Shown piece after piece: positions 1 to 4,870 of a DNA stretch of 14,138 nucleotides (its first letter is position 1; each line of letters begins with the position of its first letter). Position numbers and translations under genes: made by a program. The notes below the pieces were generated by a model that was not told the origin of the DNA, did no database searches, and was given only the letters and a program-made list of their open reading frames with translations. The stretch is from W1P20-047 sp051878795 (GTDB taxonomy: Bacteria > Actinomycetota > Coriobacteriia > Coriobacteriales > Eggerthellaceae), in contig JBJEKU010000055.1 of the NCBI GenBank assembly GCA_051878795.1, forward strand, positions 1 through 14,138, written 5' to 3'.

Positions 1-777
1 AACCATCTGGATCTGCTGGATGTCATTGGTGCTGCGGGTGATAAGCGATGCCGCAGAGAACTTCTGCACTTCTGCATCGGAAAAGCCCACGACCTTCCGG
101 AACAGGCGCTCGCGCAGATCGCGCGCGATACCCGCGCCCGTACGGCTCGCCAAGAAGGCAACCGCCGCAGCACAGAGGGCACCGAGCAAGGTCACGCCGA
201 TCATTCGGGCACCGATGGAAAGCAGGTAGTTTCGCTGCATCGCGTCCATGTCGACGCCGCAGGCCTCGTATTCCGCCTTCACAGCGGCGATAGCCTGCTG
301 GGACACGATGGAATCGCCCATCTGGTCCAGCTGGTCGGTCGCATCGGCCATGATCTGCTGCACTTGGGCATCGTCGATCGCGCCCGCCTTATAGGCGGAA
401 ACCGCCTGGTCGATGTCCATTTCGTCGCTCTGGTCCGCGTAATAGCACATGACCAGGGGGTACTCGAGGGCGTCTTCCAGCTGTTCGGCGTTTTCTTCGC
501 CCGCCTCATTGAGCACGTAGCTGTCACCCTGTTTGGAATAACCTTCCGAAATGAGGTCGCGGTCGCTGGCAGAAGACAGCATGAGCACCGCATCCATGGT
601 GCTCGTGCGCATTTCAACGGGAAGGGCATCCTGCACGCCCGACTGCCCGATGCCCACGTCCACGATGTCGGACGTGTAGTTGGGAGGCGCAAGGTCGCAC
701 GATGCCTGTGCCGCAAGCAAGACCACGATTGCGAGCACATACCCGATGCGTCCCTTGAAGTATTTGAACAAGCCCAT
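1..777 (-). CDS. ABC exporter permease/ATP-binding protein, N-terminal part (3' end outside window)
   Basis: Only the first 259 codons are present; the frame is open to base 1 on the minus strand and the nucleotide-binding domain lies outside. Translation starts MGLFKYFKGRIGYVLAIVV. TM1 is about residues 11-30, followed by the family-typical YTSDIVDVGIG at about 34-44. A hydrophilic stretch of roughly 140 residues then separates TM1 from TM2 (about 186-208), followed by the RDLRERLFRKVVGFSDAEVQKF coupling-helix region and ITRSTNDIQQIQ, both characteristic of LmrA/YheI/YfiB-type exporter half-transporters. The long TM1-TM2 insert would be extracellular. I chose the ATG at 777 over the in-frame ATG at 783 because AGAAGGA (784-790, read on the minus strand) abuts the latter but sits six bases from the former. 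Family knowledge: such proteins usually act as heterodimers exporting drugs or peptides; the substrate cannot be told. The partner gene is expected further left. Orientation is opposite to all other genes here. Confidence 0.9.
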   Translation of the reverse strand, partial: MGLFKYFKGRIGYVLAIVVLLAAQASCDLAPPNYTSDIVDVGIGQSGVQDALPVEMRTSTMDAVLMLSSASDRDLISEGYSKQGDSYVLNEAGEENAEQLEDALEYPLVMCYYADQSDEMDIDQAVSAYKAGAIDDAQVQQIMADATDQLDQMGDSIVSQQAIAAVKAEYEACGVDMDAMQRNYLLSIGARMIGVTLLGALCAAAVAFLASRTGAGIARDLRERLFRKVVGFSDAEVQKFSAASLITRSTNDIQQIQMV

Positions 778-783
778 CGGCAT

Positions 784-790
784 TCCTTCT
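784..790 (-). promoter_or_regulatory. Ribosome binding site of the ABC exporter gene
   Basis: AGAAGGA read on the minus strand. It is zero bases from the ATG at 783 and six bases from the ATG at 777, so it favours the second as the true start. Confidence 0.6.
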
Positions 791-852
791 GTTGCTGATA
801 ACGATTACCGAACTCGTCCACTTTACGCCTGATTAGAAAAAACTGTCCGCAA

Positions 853-868
853 ATGACGGCGTTGTCAT
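853..868. repeat. 16-bp imperfect palindrome in the divergent region (possible operator)
   Basis: ATGAC-GGCGTT-GTCAT: five outer base pairs are perfect, and the central C/G pair also matches. It lies between the divergent ABC exporter and TatD genes, about 23 bases upstream of the TatD -10 box, where a regulator of either gene could bind. No regulator gene is visible nearby. Chance occurrence is possible. Confidence 0.35.
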
Positions 869-890
869 GGTTCCGTCACGATTGAATGCC

Positions 891-896
891 TATAAT
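891..896 (+). promoter_or_regulatory. Probable -10 box of the TatD gene promoter
   Basis: A perfect TATAAT with TG four bases upstream (887-888). The best -35 match, TTGTCA at 862-867, is 23 bases away, which is too far for a standard sigma-70-type promoter, so the -35 element is uncertain. Transcription would begin near 903, which rules out the in-frame ATG at 886 as the TatD start and supports 991. Confidence 0.5.
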
Positions 897-990
897 TACA
901 GGGTTACACAGACCCAGCCGGCATCTATCGCAGCATTGTCACGCCCAACCCGCCAAGACACCGCATCCGCACATCCGAAAGGCGCAGGCT

Positions 991-1923
991 ATGAACCTGT
1001 TCGACACGCACTGCCACCTGGACTTCAATCCCGCCAGTTTTGATCAACTGTACCGCCCCTCCTTCGCCGACGAAGCCGCGGCAGATAATCCATGCGGAGA
1101 GCGCTTTGCCTCCCCAGCAGAAAACGCGGGATCCGGCACATATATATGCAGGGAAGAAAAAACGTGCACGGCAAGCCGCATCGCCCTCCAAGACGCGGGT
1201 ACGGCGGAACCTCTGGCAGAATCCACGCAGTATCTGGATGGGGCGCGCATCCGCTACCTGTGCATGACCTGCTCGCCCGAAGATTTCGCCCAGGCAAAAC
1301 CTCGATTCGCAGACAACCCCGACGTGCACGTGGGATGCGGACTCCATCCCCGTTGGATCGCAGACGGCACCTGCAGCTTGTGCGACGTCGAGCGGCTCTG
1401 CGCCCTGATCGCACACGAACGGATTATCGGCGAAGTGGGCCTGGACTTCCTTCCGGCATTCGAAGCCTCGCGCGATGATCAGCTTTCGGCATTCGACCGG
1501 ATCGTGAACGCCTGCGCCAAAACCGGGAACAAGGTGCTTTCCATCCATGCGCTGCGTTCCGCCGACTGCGTGCTCGACACACTGGAACGGCACCTGGCTA
1601 CGGACAACTGCGCGTGCGTGCTCCACTGGTTTTCGGGAAGCAGCGACCAACTGCATCGCGCCATCAAAGCGGGATGCTGGTTTTCGGTTAACAACCGCAT
1701 GCTCGACACGAAGAAGGGCCGCGAATACGCACGGATCATCCCCGAAAGCCGTCTCCTTTTAGAAAGCGACCTTCCCTCGCAGCCCACAGAAAACGCAGCC
1801 CCCGAACAAATCGCAGCGAGCCTTGCTAAGACCCTGGAAAAGCTCGCGCAGATCCGCGGAAAAGACTGCGAAATGCTCTGCTTCCATAATGCGGAAGCCC
1901 TGATCGAAGACTCCGCTCTCTAA
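991..1923 (+). CDS. TatD-family metal-dependent hydrolase, QatD-like, with N-terminal-region insertion
   Basis: 310 residues, longer than the usual 255-265 of TatD. All expected metal ligands of the TatD/amidohydrolase barrel are visible: H7 and H9 (FDTHCHLD), E148 (GEVGLDF), H186 (SIHALRS), H212 (VLHWFSGS) and D260 (LLESDLP); H119 sits in the conserved GLHP. So the enzyme should be an active cytoplasmic nuclease or phosphoesterase. LSIHALRSADCVLD, HWFSGS and GCWFSVNNRML resemble, from memory, the TatD branch that includes QatD of the Qat anti-phage system rather than housekeeping TatD (inference). No QatA, QatB or QueC-like QatC gene lies beside it in this window. Extra length comes from about 50 residues between about 30 and 82, rich in Gly, Ala, Ser and Cys and unlike TatD. 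Start chosen at ATG 991 because AAAGG (978-982) precedes it and the -10 box lies downstream of the longer ATG at 886. Confidence 0.9.
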   Translation: MNLFDTHCHLDFNPASFDQLYRPSFADEAAADNPCGERFASPAENAGSGTYICREEKTCTASRIALQDAGTAEPLAESTQYLDGARIRYLCMTCSPEDFAQAKPRFADNPDVHVGCGLHPRWIADGTCSLCDVERLCALIAHERIIGEVGLDFLPAFEASRDDQLSAFDRIVNACAKTGNKVLSIHALRSADCVLDTLERHLATDNCACVLHWFSGSSDQLHRAIKAGCWFSVNNRMLDTKKGREYARIIPESRLLLESDLPSQPTENAAPEQIAASLAKTLEKLAQIRGKDCEMLCFHNAEALIEDSAL

Positions 1924-1980
1924 CCCAAAAACAGCATTCCCTTTCTGTCGGGTGATACACCGATTCATAAGCCGGTGAGT

Positions 1981-1986
1981 TAGAAT
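1981..1986 (+). promoter_or_regulatory. Possible -10 box upstream of mscL
   Basis: TAGAAT differs from TATAAT at one position and lies 39 bases before the mscL start. I found no good -35 box at 16-18 bases. Just upstream, GGTG (1951-1954), CACC (1958-1961) and CGGTG (1973-1977) can form small hairpins without a T run, so this is not a convincing terminator for the TatD gene. Confidence 0.25.
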
Positions 1987-2024
1987 ACAGCAGCATCAGA
2001 AACAGGCACCCAGGAGGATTCATA

Positions 2025-2453
2025 ATGGGAAAGGCAAAAGGACTCATCGGCGAATTCAAGGAGTTCATCAACCAGGGTAACGCCATGGACATGGCAGTAG
2101 GCGTTATCATCGGCGGCGCGTTCACCGCAATCGTCAATTCCCTGATCGACGACATCATCAACCCCGTCATCTCGATCGTCACCGGCGGCGGCGAAGTGGG
2201 TCAGGGCCTGTCCATCCAGATCGAATCCGCCGTCATCAACTTCGGCTCCCTCATCGGCGCGATCATCAACTTCCTGCTCATCGCCCTGGTGGTCTTCGCC
2301 ATCGTCAAATCCATGAACACCATGAAAGAAAAGACCGCAGCCCTGATGAAGGCCAAGGAGGAAGAGGAAGAACCCGAGGCAGAGCCCGAACCCAGCGAGG
2401 AAATCCTCCTTCTCCGCGAAATCCGCGATTCCCTGGCAGCGAAGAGCCAGTAA
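2025..2453 (+). CDS. mscL: Large-conductance mechanosensitive channel MscL
   Basis: 142 residues, normal for MscL. It forms a homo-pentameric pore in the cytoplasmic membrane that opens at near-lytic tension to release solutes on osmotic downshock. The N-terminal amphipathic helix (GLIGEFKEFINQGNAMDMAVG) leads into TM1 at about 21-43, with the signature GVIIGGAFTAIVNSL and the DDIINP turn. TM2 is about 74-95 (SLIGAIINFLLIALVVFAIV). The tail is an acidic Glu/Pro-rich stretch followed by EEILLLREIRDSLA, the usual C-terminal helical bundle. A consensus AGGAGG at 2012-2017, seven bases from the ATG, fixes the start. It stands alone: 101 bases after the TatD gene and closed by its own terminator. 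Confidence 0.98.
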   Translation: MGKAKGLIGEFKEFINQGNAMDMAVGVIIGGAFTAIVNSLIDDIINPVISIVTGGGEVGQGLSIQIESAVINFGSLIGAIINFLLIALVVFAIVKSMNTMKEKTAALMKAKEEEEEPEAEPEPSEEILLLREIRDSLAAKSQ

Positions 2454-2466
2454 GCATCCGAAGTGC

Positions 2467-2498
2467 AAGCGCCGGTTTTTCCGGCGCTTTTTTTATTT
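2467..2498 (+). terminator. Intrinsic terminator of mscL
   Basis: Perfect nine-base-pair stem AAGCGCCGG / CCGGCGCTT with a TTTTT loop (2476-2480), followed by a T run through 2494. It begins 13 bases after the mscL stop codon. The stem is symmetric, but the T run is on the plus strand only, so it acts on mscL transcription. It separates mscL from the vWA/tubulin-like operon. Confidence 0.9.
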
Positions 2499-2540
2499 GC
2501 TGGTTTCCTCCCGAATAAATGATTTCGATAAGAAAATAAG

Positions 2541-2559
2541 ATTCAGTTGCCAACTGAAT
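2541..2559. repeat. 19-bp perfect palindrome
   Basis: ATTCAGTTG-C-CAACTGAAT, nine perfect base pairs around a single base. An outer pair GAATAAAT (2513-2520) / ATTTATTC (2558-2565) overlaps its right arm by two bases. There is no T run directly after it, so it is more likely a protein-binding site or a remnant repeat than a terminator. Confidence 0.6.
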
Positions 2560-2613
2560 TTATTCCAAACGTGCGATCTGCAGCTTGGAAAAGCAGGATC
2601 CAGCCGCAGCCCG

Positions 2614-2628
2614 ATTCCTTCCAGGAAT
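2614..2628. repeat. 15-bp palindrome ATTCCT-TCC-AGGAAT
   Basis: Six perfect base pairs around three bases, inside the gene-free gap. No adjoining T run or coding context. It could be an operator half of a larger regulatory region or chance. Confidence 0.35.
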
Positions 2629-2741
2629 ATGTTGCGGATACTCGAAAAAGCGTCTTCGAACCCTGACAATTCTGCCCCGATGCGCATTCGGGCTGAAATA
2701 CCACCCATAAAGTGCGCAAATAGCAGATAAAAATGGGTTTT

Positions 2742-2761
2742 CACTCTATCGCGAGAGAGTG
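2742..2761. repeat. 20-bp palindrome with one mismatched pair, candidate operator
   Basis: CACTCT-A-TCGCGA-G-AGAGTG: nine of ten pairs match, centred on TCGCGA. It lies about 110-130 bases upstream of the vWA gene start, a reasonable place for an operator of the operon. I do not recognise it as the site of a known regulator. Confidence 0.5.
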
Positions 2762-2768
2762 CGCTCAT

Positions 2769-2792
2769 TGTAAACTGCCCTCTACGTTTACA
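2769..2792. repeat. Inverted repeat TGTAAAC-N10-GTTTACA, candidate operator
   Basis: Seven perfect pairs with a ten-base spacer, so the half-sites are centred 17 bases apart, on nearly the same face of the helix. It begins seven bases after the 20-bp palindrome and precedes the operon leader. TTTACA (2787-2792) could itself be a -35 box, but no good -10 follows at the right distance. Confidence 0.45.
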
Positions 2793-2808
2793 TTACAGAA
2801 ACCTTGCA

Positions 2809-2862
2809 ATTGGATAGTCAAACGCACCAGTAACCCGAAGCATTATCCAATCCGCATTGGAT
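2809..2862 (+). promoter_or_regulatory. Leader with two mutually exclusive hairpins reaching the ribosome binding site of the vWA gene
   Basis: Segment 1 ATTGGATA (2809-2816) and segment 3 ATTGGAT (2856-2862) are both complementary to segment 2 TATCCAAT (2844-2851). Pairing 2 with 3 gives a tight hairpin whose right arm touches the Shine-Dalgarno TGGAG (2862-2866); pairing 1 with 2 would free it. The geometry resembles a small attenuation switch, but the stems are only 7-8 pairs and no known riboswitch motif is recognised. Confidence 0.3.
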
Positions 2863-2866
2863 GGAG
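2862..2866 (+). promoter_or_regulatory. Ribosome binding site deciding the vWA gene start
   Basis: TGGAG five bases before GTG 2872. The alternative in-frame TTG at 2857 would place this motif inside the coding region and has no comparable site before it. Confidence 0.5.
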
Positions 2867-2871
2867 TTACC

Positions 2872-4809
2872 GTGCCTACTACAGCTGAATCGACCCGAAA
2901 CCTGCTTTTCGCAATCCTTCTATTCCTTCTTGCAGCGCTCGGGCTCTTCCTTTCCCCCGCAAACGCCTACGCAAGCGATTCCGACCAGTCGGTGAAACGC
3001 ATCATCGATGTCGTGTACGACGACTCCGGATCCATGGACGAAGGAGCCGAATGGTCGCAGGCCCACTATGCACTGGAAACCCTGGTGGGAATGATGGGAC
3101 CCGAAGACGAACTGAACGTCTTCGCCATGAGCAACGGCGACAATCCCGAGCCCAGCATTTCCATCTCCATGAAGTCGGGCGACACGCAAAGCTGCGTCGA
3201 CAACATCCACAGGGTCTTCTCCGAGCATTCGGGCAACACCACCTTCGCTCCGGCGCAGCAGGCATATGCGCACCTAAGCTCCCTGCCCTCGAATGAGAAC
3301 ACGAAGAAATACCTCGTCGTGTTGACCGATGGCGAATTCATCTACGTCGATGATATGAACTCCAAAGATGACGGCAAGGAAGCCGTTTCCGCGAAGGTGA
3401 ACGAATACCTGTCCACCTGGGCATCCGAATCGGATATTGAAGTGCACTACGTATTGATGGGCGAAGAAAGCGCGGAAATCCCGCTTCCTTCCGAAGGCTA
3501 CGGGCTGAGCGTGAGCGCTACCGCCGATCGCGGCATCCTCTACGGCATCGTCGACGTGTGCAACGAGATCTACGGCATGGCATCGCTTCCCGAAACCAGC
3601 TTCGTGAACGACACCATCACCATCCCCATCCCCACCAAGCGCATCGTGGTCTTCGCGCAGGGCAAGGATGTATCCGTCGACTATGCAGAAATAGAAGGCG
3701 ACCGCCTTTCCCCTTCCACGGTAAGGCTGAAATACGCCGATAAACCCCACACGAAGAAGAACGACATGTGGGAAAAGGCAGGCTGCCCCAACGATCAATC
3801 CCTCCAGGGCATCGTCGCCACCTTCGAGCCCAACGGCACCGAGGGCTTCAACGCCGGCTCGATGATGCTGTGCATGGAAAACGCCGAATACGTGGAGATC
3901 TACTACGAACCCTACGTGAACGTGGAAGTGACCCTCAACGATGCCGGCGTAAGCGATTCCGGCCTTCCCTGGCCCATCAACAAGATGCTTTCCGTAGGCG
4001 ACACGGTCATCGACTCCACCAACACCGACGTGCGCCTGACGAAGGGCTCCTACTACGTTTCCAGCCGCATGCTCAACCCCATCACCGGCGAGGAAATCAG
4101 CCCCGAAGACTCGCAGAACCTGATCCACGACATGGCCATAGAAGCCACGCTGGAATATACCGACGGCGAAACCGTCGAATTCAACGGCGAGAACAAGGTC
4201 GTCCTGAAGGAGGGCGAAGGCACCCTGAAGACCACCGCCGTAGTCCAAGCGAACGAGAACGACCCCAACCCCACCGTGATCAACCAGAAGATGGACGTGG
4301 TGGTGGACCCCGTGAGCATCGCCACCCTGATGAAGCGCTTCGGGCTGCTGTTCGCCCTCATCGCGCTCATCATCGCCATCATCATTGTCATCCGCAAGCA
4401 CATGAAGGCACCCCGCCTTCCCAAGGGACTGGCACCCTTGCTCAAGGACAAAACCGACCCCCGCGCAAGCAGGACGCTGCGCGTCGAGCCCTCCCAGAAG
4501 AACACCCCCTTCTTCGGCGAAGAGACCCAGGAATTCTATCTGAGGATCCCGCGCAACTACACGTCGAGGGTCATGCCCTCCACCGTCAAGCTGCGCGCCA
4601 CCAAGGCCGGCATGATCATCGACAACTGGTCCCAGATGGTGGACGCCGCGCACCGCAACGATGTCCAGGGCGCCATCAAGGTGGGATCCAAGGACCTTAA
4701 GAAGGTCAAGCAGGGCGAGCCCAGCCCCATCATTTCCGCAAGCACCCGCATCAGCTTCGTCGCACGTCGCGGCAGCACCGAAACGAAGCTTGAACTGCGC
4801 CTGAAGTAA
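2872..4809 (+). CDS. Exported single-pass membrane protein with von Willebrand factor A domain
   Basis: 645 residues from GTG 2872. A signal peptide with hydrophobic core LLFAILLFLLAALGLFL (about 11-27) ends at a good AYA cleavage site after A34. A vWA domain follows (about 44-235): the metal-ion-dependent adhesion site is D50-D-S-G-S54, with T123/T124 (NTTFAPA) and D153 (VVLTDGE) as the other expected ligands, so it should bind a divalent metal and a protein ligand outside the membrane. Residues of about 240-480 look beta-rich and are unrecognised. A single TM helix at about 490-510 precedes a 135-residue cytoplasmic tail, also beta-rich, starting with basic residues (RKHMK). It is first in the operon, 61 bases before the tubulin-like gene. 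Role inferred: an outward-facing receptor or sensor whose tail contacts the tubulin-like partner. Confidence 0.92.
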   Translation: MPTTAESTRNLLFAILLFLLAALGLFLSPANAYASDSDQSVKRIIDVVYDDSGSMDEGAEWSQAHYALETLVGMMGPEDELNVFAMSNGDNPEPSISISMKSGDTQSCVDNIHRVFSEHSGNTTFAPAQQAYAHLSSLPSNENTKKYLVVLTDGEFIYVDDMNSKDDGKEAVSAKVNEYLSTWASESDIEVHYVLMGEESAEIPLPSEGYGLSVSATADRGILYGIVDVCNEIYGMASLPETSFVNDTITIPIPTKRIVVFAQGKDVSVDYAEIEGDRLSPSTVRLKYADKPHTKKNDMWEKAGCPNDQSLQGIVATFEPNGTEGFNAGSMMLCMENAEYVEIYYEPYVNVEVTLNDAGVSDSGLPWPINKMLSVGDTVIDSTNTDVRLTKGSYYVSSRMLNPITGEEISPEDSQNLIHDMAIEATLEYTDGETVEFNGENKVVLKEGEGTLKTTAVVQANENDPNPTVINQKMDVVVDPVSIATLMKRFGLLFALIALIIAIIIVIRKHMKAPRLPKGLAPLLKDKTDPRASRTLRVEPSQKNTPFFGEETQEFYLRIPRNYTSRVMPSTVKLRATKAGMIIDNWSQMVDAAHRNDVQGAIKVGSKDLKKVKQGEPSPIISASTRISFVARRGSTETKLELRLK

Positions 4810-4870
4810 CCCGAGGAAGCAAGACGCCGCCAGGCATCTGCGAGATAGAACAAGAGAGTGAGGAACAAAG

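Larger units (their letters stand above)
2499..2871. other. Gene-free, AT-richer gap with several inverted repeats
   Basis: 373 bases between the mscL terminator and the vWA gene. Composition is visibly more AT-rich than the flanks. I see no convincing gene on either strand. It holds a 19-bp palindrome (2541-2559), a wider inverted repeat around it (2513-2520 with 2558-2565), a 15-bp palindrome (2614-2628), a 20-bp palindrome (2742-2761), a 7+7 inverted repeat (2769-2792) and a leader with three mutually complementary segments (2809-2862). The downstream operon's promoter should lie here, but no clear -35/-10 pair was found. Confidence 0.6.

Noticed and set aside
279..821. A 180-codon minus-strand frame beginning MDEFGNRYQQQKE
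   Set aside because: It is the wrong frame over the ABC exporter gene; the neighbouring frame from 777 gives a proper exporter N-terminus and stays open to the window edge.
862..896. TTGTCA (862-867) with TATAAT (891-896) as a complete standard promoter
   Set aside because: The spacer is 23 bases, well outside the usual 16-18; only the -10 box was kept.
886..990. A longer TatD start at ATG 886, adding 35 residues
   Set aside because: This ATG overlaps the region just upstream of the TATAAT at 891-896, so it would precede the transcription start. The extra residues do not resemble TatD, whose N-terminus begins right at the HxH motif.
1958..1977. CACCG/CGGTG hairpin after the TatD gene as a terminator
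   Set aside because: The stem is only five base pairs with a ten-base loop, and no T run follows.
2497..2730. A 77-codon plus-strand frame in the same gap
   Set aside because: It has no ribosome binding site, begins within the terminator T run, and has no recognisable domain.
2493..2768. A 91-codon minus-strand frame filling the gap after mscL, with GAGGG nine bases before its ATG
   Set aside because: Codon choice lacks the G/C third-position bias of every other gene here, no family is recognised, and it runs into the mscL terminator. A small or decayed foreign gene cannot be excluded.
2857..2871. TTG start for the vWA gene
   Set aside because: It would put the only Shine-Dalgarno (2862-2866) inside the coding region; GTG 2872 is well placed and gives a better signal peptide.
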